A stretch of DNA of 64,000 nt from Deltaproteobacteria bacterium. Its GTDB lineage: Bacteria > JAMCPX01. The stretch is from assembly GCA_023382265.1 (NCBI GenBank), contig JAMCPX010000056.1, positions 1 through 64,000 of the forward strand. Direction: 5' to 3'. The position numbers and the translations under genes are program-made. The notes under the pieces are model-generated. The model saw only the letters and a program-made list of their open reading frames with translations. It was not told the origin of the DNA and did no database searches. This document shows positions 25,194 through 33,862 of this stretch, in pieces. Position 1 is the first letter of the stretch. Every line of letters starts with the position of its first letter.

Positions 25194-26201
25194 ATGAAAA
25201 AGGTACTTATAACAGGGGCAACGGGATTTATCGGCAGTAATCTCCTAACGGCAAACATCTCAAAAGGCAATCATGTCCGCGCATTCGTTCTGCCCGATGA
25301 TCCTGATGAACAGAAACTCAGGGACCGCGGCGTTGAAATCTTTCATGGGGACATAAGGGAATACGATGCTGTAAGAAAAGCTGCTTCAGGTATGGACATT
25401 ATTTTTCATTGCGCTGCTGTTGTAACCGACTGGGCGCCATGGAAACTCTTTCGTGAAATTACAATCGGAGGTGCAGAGAATGTATGTAAAGCTGCTGTGG
25501 ACGCAGGCGTATCAAGGCTTGTGGATATAAGTACAAACGATGTTTTTGGCACCGATGAATCCATAATAATGGATGAAACCTGTCCACTTGAACCATGGGG
25601 TGAACCTTATCCGGATTCAAAGATTGAAGCAGAAAAGATTACATGGAAATACTACAATGAAAAAAGGCTTCCTGTAACAATGGTTTATCCGTGCTGGGCA
25701 TTTGGACCTGGTGATAAAACATTCGTTCCGCTTCTTGCCGATTCAATCATCAGGCATGAACTGATATTCTGGCGAAAAGATGTTATCGTCTGGCCTACAT
25801 ACATAGAAAATCTCGTTGATCTTTTATTGCTGATTTCAGAGGATGACCGCGCAGTCGGCAATGGCTATCTTGTGCATGACGGAGAGTCTGTAACACTGCA
25901 GGATTTCTGCAAAGGCATAGCCGATACGCTCGGTGTTAAACCTATTAACACGCATATACCATACTTTACCGCCTATGCAGCTGCTGTTATAATGGAAGCA
26001 CTCTGGAAGATATTTAATATAAAGAAGAGACCATTGCTCACTACGTACACGGTAAAAAACCTTGGTTCACGATTGAAGTTCTCGATAGCAAAAACAGAGC
26101 GTGAACTCGGATGGAAGCCGAAGGTTCCATTTAAACAGGGGTTTGCAAGAACAATGGAATGGCTGAAAACACTTGATCAAAAGACCCTAAAACAAAAATA
26201 G
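25194..26201 (+). CDS. NAD(P)-dependent epimerase / 3-beta-HSD-like dehydrogenase
   Basis: Extended short-chain dehydrogenase of 335 residues: LITGATGFIGSNLL (residues 5-18), HGDIREYDAV, FHCAAVVTDWAPW, then DISTNDVFG and PYPDSKIEAEK supplying Tyr-x3-Lys. The C-terminal GWKPKVPFKQGFARTMEWL is typical of NAD-dependent epimerases acting on nucleotide sugars or of 3-beta-hydroxysteroid dehydrogenase-like enzymes. AAAGGAGG precedes the ATG. It is isolated between tRNA-Gln and convergent minus-strand genes. The substrate is unknown. Confidence 0.85.
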   Translation: MKKVLITGATGFIGSNLLTANISKGNHVRAFVLPDDPDEQKLRDRGVEIFHGDIREYDAVRKAASGMDIIFHCAAVVTDWAPWKLFREITIGGAENVCKAAVDAGVSRLVDISTNDVFGTDESIIMDETCPLEPWGEPYPDSKIEAEKITWKYYNEKRLPVTMVYPCWAFGPGDKTFVPLLADSIIRHELIFWRKDVIVWPTYIENLVDLLLLISEDDRAVGNGYLVHDGESVTLQDFCKGIADTLGVKPINTHIPYFTAYAAAVIMEALWKIFNIKKRPLLTTYTVKNLGSRLKFSIAKTERELGWKPKVPFKQGFARTMEWLKTLDQKTLKQK

Positions 26202-26287
26202 AACAGTTTGAAGCCTGCCTGTTGATTATTGACAATACTATGGGCGCAGAAATTGATTATACTTTCCGCAGTAATATGTTTCCTCGT

Positions 26288-27436
26288 TCAAGCCTTTGAA
26301 TCAATTGCCATTATCAACGCTGATACAAATCTGTACGCGAGATCAACAGCCGCAGGTTGGACGTTTTCGAAAACATCCGTTTTCCAGTGCCAGTTGGGCA
26401 ATATCCCTTCATCGTCAAATGCCATGATGCTCATTGCCTTATACCCCCTGGACAGCGGCACAAGCGCATCCGTGGACATAGTTGTAAATACCTCCGGTTT
26501 GACATTATCAAACCCATTATTCCTGAGCTGATCTGCAATTGCAACCATACCATGATCAGCCGCATACTTTTTCATCATGCCCTCTTCAACGATGTATGAG
26601 ACGTGCCCTGCACCGCAGTTATCTATGTTTATTATGAGTGAGTCGTTTAATAGTTTCTGGTGATGTTTCACAAAAGATATCATACCCACCATGCCTACCT
26701 CCTCTGCCCCTGTTGCGACAAGGTAAAGCTCTGTATCATCAAGTGGTTCTTTTTTGAATTTTTCCGCTATACCTAAAAGTACACCAACACCCGATGCATT
26801 ATCATTTGCGCCGTGCGTGTAATCACCTGTTATCTCTCTATGAATCAACATAGCAACCGTTACAATCGGATCGATCGCTAAAATTGCGACAAGGAACTTA
26901 AGCCATACTACGTGTGTTATCCAGTACATGGCTGTAAGAATGAACATTAAAAAAAGAGATATCACGAGACCTATAAATGTATTTCTGAATCCCCTTACGA
27001 ACCTTGGTGAGAACATAATGCCTGAACGGGAGGAATCATAATGTGCGGTTACTATTAATCTGTTTTTAATCTCTTTTGCAGCATGTATATAGCCTATTAC
27101 ATTGCTTGATGTCTTTTTGGGTAACAAAAATGCAACAAGCTCAAAAGATGTGTTCTCCAAAAAGAATGTTACAGCTCCTAAGCCTGTAAGCACAATCGCA
27201 ATAACCGGATGATGCAACAATAAAAAGATCGCTCCGGCCACACTCATAAGATAGATCAATATATAAGGGTAAGAAAAAGATGTTATTGTTTTGAACGGCT
27301 CTAATGAATTCTTAATCCCGATGTTATTAAATGTATTTTTTATATAATCTCTTGCCCCGTATTCTCCCTCTGTAGCAGTTCCTCTTTTTCCTATTTTTAC
27401 GGAGAGATTATAAATGTGATCTATCACCGGCATCAT
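26288..27436 (-). CDS. M28-family zinc metallopeptidase with membrane segments
   Basis: Aminopeptidase-type M28 core: H132 in TAHYDS, D212 in GANDNASGVGV, E245/E246 in ATGAEEVG, D272 in NIDNCGAG, and a late His in NWHWKTD give the two-zinc site. Two hydrophobic pairs interrupt it, at about 54-92 and 150-200. The second lies between the first and second zinc ligands, so the domain is threaded through the membrane or has a membrane-docked insertion. Most M28 enzymes lack this. No good ribosome site is seen. It is probably co-transcribed with the upstream gene at 27522. Confidence 0.82.
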   Translation of the reverse strand: MMPVIDHIYNLSVKIGKRGTATEGEYGARDYIKNTFNNIGIKNSLEPFKTITSFSYPYILIYLMSVAGAIFLLLHHPVIAIVLTGLGAVTFFLENTSFELVAFLLPKKTSSNVIGYIHAAKEIKNRLIVTAHYDSSRSGIMFSPRFVRGFRNTFIGLVISLFLMFILTAMYWITHVVWLKFLVAILAIDPIVTVAMLIHREITGDYTHGANDNASGVGVLLGIAEKFKKEPLDDTELYLVATGAEEVGMVGMISFVKHHQKLLNDSLIINIDNCGAGHVSYIVEEGMMKKYAADHGMVAIADQLRNNGFDNVKPEVFTTMSTDALVPLSRGYKAMSIMAFDDEGILPNWHWKTDVFENVQPAAVDLAYRFVSALIMAIDSKA

Positions 27437-27521
27437 CCCATAACGTGTATCACAACCTTTGCAGCTTGTCTATGCCTTAATAAAGCTTAAGTTCCTCCGT
27501 TTTATCTTTGCCTCTTTTGAC

Positions 27522-28517
27522 TTATAGAGCAACGGGAATACGATGATCATTTACCCTGCTTACAAACTCTAATGCGCAAAATCCGTATGATGTCAGTGTT
27601 ATAAGTTTTTTATCGTCTTCAAACATATCGATCTTGAGGTCTGCAACCTCTGTATTGCAGCACCATAGCTTTTCTCCATCCGGGTCTGTATACTCAGCAC
27701 CTACAAATGATTCAATCCCGGCACTGATCTCACCTCTAAACCGTATTCTCCCTATCTTAGAGAAAAATCTCCATACAGGGAATGTGCTGCTGCTTTTGTT
27801 CTTGAAAAGCTGGATAATGCCGTTAAGGTAATAGTCCCTGTTAAGGCATCTTATAAAAAATAACGTTAACTCCGGACTAAGTTTATTTCGTATCCTTATC
27901 CGTGCTGATATGCCTTCAAAGATTGCATCTTTATCCTCAATGAACATGTTTGAGTTTGCCCATGTCCATTCATCTGCATGCTTTGTACCCCATAGATGGG
28001 TCTGCTGACCTGGCTCACCGTTGCAGTAATAGGATTTACCGTTAACCTCAACCATACCATGGACCTTTATACTGAAGTTTGGTGATAACACCTTTGTTTT
28101 AGCAATCCCTGTTCTATACATAAGCTTATGTGGAAAATGATGGAAAATCTGAAATAACGGCTCAAATCTTATATCCCATTTTATCGTACCTTTTGCACCC
28201 TTAATCTCACCCTCTGCTCCTGTCTGAAAAATTAAAGCATCTTTAATCCTTAATGAAAAGCTATCCTTTTTGATCACTGCATCAGAGATTGAGAATGTGT
28301 TTTTGATAGCGATGTTGTTTAATGGATTTCGGGAATCAAAGAAGGTGCCCCATAGCTCTGCAACTGTATTACCTTTTAAAGATGCGAGCAGAGTATACCT
28401 TAACCAGTAAGCTGTAGAGCTTTCAGTGTGGTTAAATTTTATGTAGTATACTTCGTAGTAGCCTGGTTTACCATTCCACCTTGTTATATTTGCTGCCTCA
28501 GCCTCTGAGATCATCAT
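27522..28517 (-). CDS. Lipocalin-like protein (tocopherol-cyclase/CrtC-like candidate)
   Basis: A 331-residue beta-rich cytoplasmic or peripheral protein without signal peptide. Motifs such as WNGKPGYYEVYYIKFNH, AYWLRYTLLASLKG, AELWGTFFD and GQQTHLWGTKHADEWTWANS recall the tandem lipocalin-like family that includes tocopherol cyclase and carotenoid 1,2-hydratase-like (CrtC/AttH) proteins. This match is from pattern memory and needs a profile search. It lies 85 bases upstream of the membrane M28 gene on the same strand, suggesting an operon. A role with a hydrophobic (isoprenoid or lipid) substrate is inference. Confidence 0.5.
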   Translation of the reverse strand: MMISEAEAANITRWNGKPGYYEVYYIKFNHTESSTAYWLRYTLLASLKGNTVAELWGTFFDSRNPLNNIAIKNTFSISDAVIKKDSFSLRIKDALIFQTGAEGEIKGAKGTIKWDIRFEPLFQIFHHFPHKLMYRTGIAKTKVLSPNFSIKVHGMVEVNGKSYYCNGEPGQQTHLWGTKHADEWTWANSNMFIEDKDAIFEGISARIRIRNKLSPELTLFFIRCLNRDYYLNGIIQLFKNKSSSTFPVWRFFSKIGRIRFRGEISAGIESFVGAEYTDPDGEKLWCCNTEVADLKIDMFEDDKKLITLTSYGFCALEFVSRVNDHRIPVAL

Positions 28518-28990
28518 GCTTTACAGTACCTATTTTTAACCTGTAATACAAGTACGACAGCCTGTAAGATTATATTAACTGCATTTTTCCCTATCCACAC
28601 CTTTACGCCGAGACACGGCTCTCCCTTTTATGCGGATGCCGGCAATAGGCTGAATCAGTCCTATGTCTGAGAAGGGAGGAGGCGGCAGGCGGGGTTATGA
28701 AAGTTTTGACTCCCCACTTATCAGCATAGGAATAAAACCCATTGACCCATGCTTTGTCTTGGAAAACGGGGGTGCCAGCCTATTATGTAAGATCGATGCC
28801 TCAAAAATCCGACTCAAGCCATGCCGCTGCTTCTCCCGTTATCGGTTTGATTTTTTGTATTTGTGTTAGATCTATACAATATTAATTGTCTTACAAAGAT
28901 TAAATCTGGGGGTGGACAAGTCAGTTTGTCATCTTGACATGATATACCAAATAAGCGATATATTCTGCAGTGCTGGACTGGAGGGTCAAG
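28518..28990. other. Long intergenic region with nested inverted repeats
   Basis: This 473-base gap between the minus-strand 27522 gene and cstA holds a nested structure. AATAGGCTG (28644-28652) pairs with CAGCCTATT (28776-28784). Inside it TCCTATG-T-CTGA (28659-28670) pairs with TCAGCATAGGA (28721-28731). It could be a structured RNA or the leader of the minus-strand gene. No known riboswitch was recognised. A 68-codon frame at 28663-28869 lacks a ribosome site and is not called. Confidence 0.4.
28934..28964 (+). promoter_or_regulatory. Candidate promoter of cstA
   Basis: CATCTTGACA with TTGACA at 28934-28939 and TATATT at 28959-28964. The spacer of 19 is on the long side. The start codon follows 27 bases later. 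Confidence 0.5.
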
Positions 28991-30835
28991 ATGAATGCTG
29001 TTTACCTATTACTCATTGGTCTTGCAATATTTGCCCTTGGTTATAGATACTATTCCGTATTTATAACAGCAAAGGTGCTTGTATCCAATGAGAAAAGAAA
29101 AACGCCTGCTTATACAAAAACCGACGGCAAGGATTTTGTACCAACGAACAGGTTTGTACTGTTCGGACATCATTTCGCTGCAATAGCAGGGGCAGGACCT
29201 CTAATCGGCCCGGTGCTTGCCGCACAGTTTGGCTTTTTACCGGGTGCTGTATGGATAATCTTTGGTTCTGTGATAGCTGGCGCAGTTCATGATACCGTCA
29301 TACTGTTTGCCTCTGTAAGGCATGGTGGGGAAGGTTTACATAACATCGCAAGAAGATACATGGGTAAATTAAGCGGCATAACAACTGCTGTAGCAACATT
29401 GTTTATCATAATAACCGCACTAGCGGGACTTGCAATAGCGGTTGTTAATTCAATGAATGAAAGCTCGTGGGCAACATTTACAATTGGTTTTACTATCCCT
29501 GTAGCATTGATCGTAGGGTGGTACATGAAAAGCTTTAGGCCCAATAAGATTGCAGAAGCGAGTTTTATAGGTGTAGTACTTGTGTTTGCCGGTGTAATAT
29601 TGGGCAGAGTTTTTCAAGAATCCGGTTCATCTCAGACGCTTATGTTCTCAAGACATCAGCTTGCCATTATCCTTGCCGTTTATGGATTTAGTGCATCGGT
29701 TCTTCCTGTATGGCTGTTACTTGCACCAAGGGATTACCTCAGCACATATATGAAGCTTGGAACAATCCTCTTACTTACAATAGGTATTTTTATCGCGCAT
29801 CCTTATCTTAAAATGCCTGCTTTAACGCAATTTGTACATGGAAACGGGCCCGTTATTCCGGGTAAGGTATGGCCTTACGTATTCATAACCATTGCGTGCG
29901 GAGCAATTTCAGGCTTCCATTCACTTATCAGCTCCGGCACAACACCGAAGATGCTGTCCAATGAAAAGGATATAAGGTTTATCGGCTATGGTGCTATGAT
30001 CACAGAAGGCTTTGTTGCGTTGATGGCACTAATCGCAGCAAGTGTGCTTCCGCCTGGTGATTATTTTGCAATAAACACGCTGCCCCATGTGTTCGCAAAA
30101 CTCGGTATGCATGATGTTGAGCTCGCTTCACTCTCAAAGATGGTCGGCGAGCATTTAGCGGGCAGGCCCGGAGGTGCTGTTTCACTTGCGGTTGGTATGG
30201 CTTATATCTTTGGGAAGATACCGGGGCTAAAAAGCCTCATGTCTTACTGGTATCATTTTGCGATCATGTTTGAAGCACTGTTTATACTTACAACTATTGA
30301 TGCAGGAACAAGGGTCGGGAGATACATACTTCAGGAATTTAGCGGGAGTCTCATACCAAAATTAAAAGAGATTTCGTGGCTGCCAGGTGTGATAATAACA
30401 AGTGCTGTTATATCGCTTTCATGGGGCTATCTTTTATACTTTGGGAGTATAGGTACTATTTGGCCCATGTTTGGTGTTGCCAACCAGTTACTCGCGGTAA
30501 TAGCTTTAACTATCGGGACAACTTACATCCTAAATCATGCTGCAAAAAAGGTTTATGCTTTAACCACTTTTATACCATTTCTATTCATGTTCGTAGTAAC
30601 GTTCACGGCAGGGATAGAGAACATCTTCAATATCTATATGCCCCAATCGACCACTCCTGCAAAGATAAATATTATTCTTACCGTATCAATGCTTTTGCTT
30701 GTTCTGATTATCGCGCTTGACGGTATAAGAAACTGGATAAAGCTCCTAAACGGCACTGCCATACCAATAAAGGATGACATAGCAGAGGAACCATTACCCG
30801 AGGATATAAAAACCTCTCTAAAAAACCTTGATTAA
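28991..30835 (+). CDS. cstA: CstA-family transporter (pyruvate/peptide uptake)
   Basis: Carbon-starvation protein A family: 614 residues with about 15-16 membrane segments. Family landmarks are GKDFVPTNRFVLFGHHFAAI, AGAGPLIGPVLAAQFGFLPG, RDYLSTYMKLGT, GAISGFHSLISSGTTPK and TTIDAGTRVGRY. Characterised members (E. coli CstA, BtsT) import pyruvate or peptides. The length is like the shorter subfamily rather than the 700-residue E. coli form. ATG 28991 is chosen over GTG 28970 because GGAGGG (28980-28985) sits directly before it. No two-component pyruvate sensor is adjacent. The substrate is not determined. Confidence 0.92.
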   Translation: MNAVYLLLIGLAIFALGYRYYSVFITAKVLVSNEKRKTPAYTKTDGKDFVPTNRFVLFGHHFAAIAGAGPLIGPVLAAQFGFLPGAVWIIFGSVIAGAVHDTVILFASVRHGGEGLHNIARRYMGKLSGITTAVATLFIIITALAGLAIAVVNSMNESSWATFTIGFTIPVALIVGWYMKSFRPNKIAEASFIGVVLVFAGVILGRVFQESGSSQTLMFSRHQLAIILAVYGFSASVLPVWLLLAPRDYLSTYMKLGTILLLTIGIFIAHPYLKMPALTQFVHGNGPVIPGKVWPYVFITIACGAISGFHSLISSGTTPKMLSNEKDIRFIGYGAMITEGFVALMALIAASVLPPGDYFAINTLPHVFAKLGMHDVELASLSKMVGEHLAGRPGGAVSLAVGMAYIFGKIPGLKSLMSYWYHFAIMFEALFILTTIDAGTRVGRYILQEFSGSLIPKLKEISWLPGVIITSAVISLSWGYLLYFGSIGTIWPMFGVANQLLAVIALTIGTTYILNHAAKKVYALTTFIPFLFMFVVTFTAGIENIFNIYMPQSTTPAKINIILTVSMLLLVLIIALDGIRNWIKLLNGTAIPIKDDIAEEPLPEDIKTSLKNLD

Positions 30836-30846
30836 AATTTTTCATC

Positions 30847-30875
30847 TTGACATTCTATTAAATATTTTATATAAA
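30847..30875 (+). promoter_or_regulatory. Strong sigma-70-like promoter facing a micro-ORF
   Basis: TTGACA (30847-30852), 17-base spacer, TATAAA (30870-30875). No annotated plus-strand gene follows; the transcript would run into the 3' end of the minus-strand radical SAM gene. Confidence 0.6.
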
Positions 30876-30897
30876 ATGCTGCAGGAGGTATTAAATA

Positions 30898-30921
30898 TGT
30901 GGCGTCCTGCACCAAGATAAA
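30898..30921 (+). CDS. Possible 7-residue peptide ORF
   Basis: ATG TGG CGT CCT GCA CCA AGA TAA encodes MWRPAPR. It is preceded by an excellent ribosome site (CAGGAGGTATTAAAT) and the promoter at 30847-30875. It could be a leader peptide, a decoy or the start of a decayed gene. No conservation evidence is available. It is listed because the expression signals are unusually complete for so short a frame. Confidence 0.3.
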
Positions 30922-31031
30922 AATTGTTTATCAATTAAATGCATGGTTTTAGTTCATGATCTCTTCACCGTTGGATTTCTGTAGCATATTCGGCGGTTAA
31001 AGGAATCGTGGAGGGAGGAAAGGGTAGACGT

Positions 31032-32438
31032 TTAGGTGAACAGGTTATAGACACCTTTGATAATATTAAGGGGTTTGATTGTTCTAATCTTAAAGAGGTG
31101 ATTGTAGATCATACTGGGTCTCATATAGAATTCTTTATTTGCAAGCTTTTGTACTGTAAGCAGTTCTACGGGTGTCATCTTATCAGGATAGTATACGAGT
31201 GAATCTGGTTCGGGATTGAATGTTGAGAAATTTTCCCAATCTTTTCTATTCCATTTGCCCGTTTTTACAAGACCATCGTATATCTCTGTTCCCGGATAAG
31301 GTATAAGAATGGCAAACTTCGCAAAATCCAGAGGCAGGCTTTTCGCAAACTCTATAGTTTGTCTGCTCATCTCGGTTGTTTCCCCTGGTAAGCCGAGCAT
31401 GAATAAGCCTATGGTCTCAAGCCCTGCCCTATGCGCATTTTCAACGCCTGTTCTTACCTCATCGAGCGTATAATTCTTGTTTACGTTTCTTAATAACTGC
31501 TCAACCCCTGATTCTATTCCAAAAATAAGTCTCCTGCAGCCTGCTTGTTTTAACATGCTTGCAGTATTATAATCGATGATATCAACCCTTGTCTCTGTAG
31601 TCCAGATCACTTTTTGGTTGATGCCGCTGTTTATCATAGCATTGCAAAAATCATTACTATGCTGTTTACTTAATGGAAAGATAGCATCAACAAAGCCTAT
31701 CTGCTTTACCTTAAACCTATCTATAAGATATTCAAACTCGTCTACCACCTTTGCTACAGCCCTTTTCCTATAAGCTTCTTTTTTGTATGTAATACCGCAG
31801 AAGCTGCAATCAAAAGGACAGCCCCTTGATGAAAGCAGTGTAAGAATTGGTTTATCAATGTCAGCAAATGGGAGTAAACCGTATTTATCTACAGGGAAAA
31901 GATGCCACGCCGGATAAGGGAGTACGTCAAGATCCATAAGTAATTCTCTGTCCGCATTTCTTATAACATCCTTACCATTCCTGAATGAAATACCTTTTAC
32001 GTGTTCGGGTACTGTATTGTTTTGATAGGCAGCAACGAGTTCAGACATAGTATACTCGCCCTCTCCATGTACAATTGCATCTGCATACCCGTTGTTAAGA
32101 ATCTCGTTTGCAAAATAGCTTGCATGTATATTACCCCATACTACTTTTATTGAAGGATCAAAGCCCTTAATCGCCAATGAGATATCTTCGCACTGTTTTT
32201 CTGACGGAGTAAGACATGATAGCCCAACAACATCTGGATGCCAGTCTCTCACAGTATTCATAATACCGTTAGCTCCGAATCTATATGCAAAATCATCTAT
32301 AACCCTGACATCATGCCCCTGCTTCTCAAGCATAGACGCGATATATGCTATACCTATGCACGGCATAGGCTCCAGCAAATTTTTAAATTTACCAAACTTT
32401 GAAAAATTTATGGAAGGATTTATGAGTAGAACCTTCAT
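31032..32438 (-). CDS. B12-binding-domain radical SAM protein
   Basis: A 468-residue cobalamin-type radical SAM enzyme: N-terminal Rossmann-like domain (MKVLLINPSINFS ... MPCIGIAYIASMLEKQGHDV), then the [4Fe-4S] motif C207-x3-C211-x2-C214 in SSRGCPFDCSFC, a TIM-barrel with FGIESGVEQLLRNVNKNYT and GLFMLGLPGET, and PYPGTEIY. Class B enzymes methylate or rearrange unactivated carbons (as HpnP, BchE). The DxHxxG cobalamin ligand motif is not visible. The gene lacks a ribosome site and its promoter ends at the start codon, so the mRNA may be leaderless. The substrate is unknown. Confidence 0.88.
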   Translation of the reverse strand: MKVLLINPSINFSKFGKFKNLLEPMPCIGIAYIASMLEKQGHDVRVIDDFAYRFGANGIMNTVRDWHPDVVGLSCLTPSEKQCEDISLAIKGFDPSIKVVWGNIHASYFANEILNNGYADAIVHGEGEYTMSELVAAYQNNTVPEHVKGISFRNGKDVIRNADRELLMDLDVLPYPAWHLFPVDKYGLLPFADIDKPILTLLSSRGCPFDCSFCGITYKKEAYRKRAVAKVVDEFEYLIDRFKVKQIGFVDAIFPLSKQHSNDFCNAMINSGINQKVIWTTETRVDIIDYNTASMLKQAGCRRLIFGIESGVEQLLRNVNKNYTLDEVRTGVENAHRAGLETIGLFMLGLPGETTEMSRQTIEFAKSLPLDFAKFAILIPYPGTEIYDGLVKTGKWNRKDWENFSTFNPEPDSLVYYPDKMTPVELLTVQKLANKEFYMRPSMIYNHLFKIRTIKPLNIIKGVYNLFT

Positions 32439-32446
32439 ATTGGTTT

Positions 32447-32474
32447 AATATACGGTTTTTAAAATAATTGTCAA
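32447..32474 (-). promoter_or_regulatory. Promoter of the radical SAM gene, leaderless-type
   Basis: Minus strand: TTGACA (32474-32469), 16-base spacer, TATATT (32452-32447), then eight bases to the ATG (32438). Transcription would start within 0-2 bases of the start codon. Confidence 0.7.
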
Positions 32475-32489
32475 GATGGGTGTAATAGT

Positions 32490-33848
32490 CTAAGCCTCTG
32501 TAACAGCTTTTATAGATCTCTCGATAGAGCTTAAAAGGTGCGAGATCTCTTTTTTTGTTATAGATAGAGGCGGCATTAACACTATAACATCACCGAGTGG
32601 CCTTAAAAAAATACCATATTTTCTTGTTTCATAGCATACCCTTGCACCTATCTTTTCCTCATATAAGTATGGCTGCTTTCCGGGTTTATCCCGGACAAGT
32701 TCTATTCCGACCATCAAGCCAAGCTGTCTTATTTCACCAACATGCTTTAATATCGCGATCCTCCTCAAACCCTGCTTGAGTTGTTTTATTTTTGGTTTGA
32801 TTCTCTTTAGGATCTGCTCCCTTTTAAAGAGCTTAAGGTTTGCTATTGCTGCTGAAACCCCGAGTGGATTTGCTGTATATGTGTGACCATGGTAAAAGGT
32901 CTTTTTTTCTTTATACTTGCCAATAAAGGCATTATAAATCTCTTCCTTTGTACATGTTGCGGCAACAGGAAGGTATCCTCCTGTTAGACCTTTTGCAATT
33001 GCCATTATATCAGGTTTTATCCCTTCGTGCTCGCATGCGAACATCTTGCCTGTTCTTCCAAACCCGGTTGCGACCTCGTCTGCTATAAGCAATATGCCAT
33101 TCTTTTTTGTAATTGTTCTAACCTTATTCAGATAACCCGCCGGAGACATTATAAAACCTCCAGCAGCCTGCACCATTGGTTCAACTACAAGTCCGGCAAT
33201 CCTGCCGCGATATTTTGTTATCAATTCTTCAATCTTGTCTGCACATGCAAGTCTACACGAAGGATACTCGAGCCCAAGCTCGCACCTATAACAGTATGGG
33301 GATGGGGCTTTTAGGGTTTTAAATAAGAGCGGCTTATACGTTGCGTGAAACAAATCTATACCTCCTACACTTACAGAACCGATTGTATCCCCGTGATATG
33401 CATTATTAAATGAAATGAATATATTTCTTTTTGACGTACCTTTATTAAACCAGTACTGCAGGGCAATCTTTATTCCAATTTCAACCGCGGTAGCCCCGCT
33501 ATCGGAGTAAAATACCCTTGTGAGGCCATCGGGCACAATATCGAGAAGCATCTTTGCAAGAATTATTGCACCTGAATGGCTTAACCCAAGAAATGTGGAA
33601 TGAGAGATTTTTTTAAGCTGAGATATGATTGCCCGATCTATTTCTTTTTTTCTATGACCGTGAACATTAGCCCATAAGGAGGATACACCGTCAAGATACC
33701 TTTTACCATTTACATCGATGATGTAATTCCCCGTGCCCTTTTCTATGATTATTATCTCCTCTTTCTCCCAGTCCTTCATCTGTGTAAAAGGATGCCAGAT
33801 GAGAGTCTTATCCATTTTAGAAAGTTGTTTATAGGTATAGCCTTTCAT
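32490..33848 (-). CDS. bioA: Adenosylmethionine-8-amino-7-oxononanoate aminotransferase
   Basis: PLP aminotransferase class III converting KAPA to DAPA in biotin synthesis. WHPFTQMKDW (about 18-27), DGVSSLWANVHGH, YSDSGATAVEIGIKIALQYW, the Asp of LLIADEVATGFGRTG and the PLP Lys in AIAKGLTGGYLP are present. The HPFTQM N-terminus separates it from ornithine/GABA aminotransferases. A GGGG site precedes the ATG. It lies 14 bases downstream of nth on the same strand. Other bio genes are not in the window. Confidence 0.94.
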   Translation of the reverse strand: MKGYTYKQLSKMDKTLIWHPFTQMKDWEKEEIIIIEKGTGNYIIDVNGKRYLDGVSSLWANVHGHRKKEIDRAIISQLKKISHSTFLGLSHSGAIILAKMLLDIVPDGLTRVFYSDSGATAVEIGIKIALQYWFNKGTSKRNIFISFNNAYHGDTIGSVSVGGIDLFHATYKPLLFKTLKAPSPYCYRCELGLEYPSCRLACADKIEELITKYRGRIAGLVVEPMVQAAGGFIMSPAGYLNKVRTITKKNGILLIADEVATGFGRTGKMFACEHEGIKPDIMAIAKGLTGGYLPVAATCTKEEIYNAFIGKYKEKKTFYHGHTYTANPLGVSAAIANLKLFKREQILKRIKPKIKQLKQGLRRIAILKHVGEIRQLGLMVGIELVRDKPGKQPYLYEEKIGARVCYETRKYGIFLRPLGDVIVLMPPLSITKKEISHLLSSIERSIKAVTEA

Positions 33849-33862
33849 ATTTATTCCCCGTT

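Noticed and set aside
26229-26599. Plus-strand frames over the 3' end of the M28 peptidase gene
   Set aside because: They are antisense to conserved M28 sequence and lack ribosome sites.
28663-28869. A 68-codon plus-strand frame before cstA
   Set aside because: No ribosome site, no recognisable homology and Cys/Arg-rich composition; the nested inverted repeats fit the region better.
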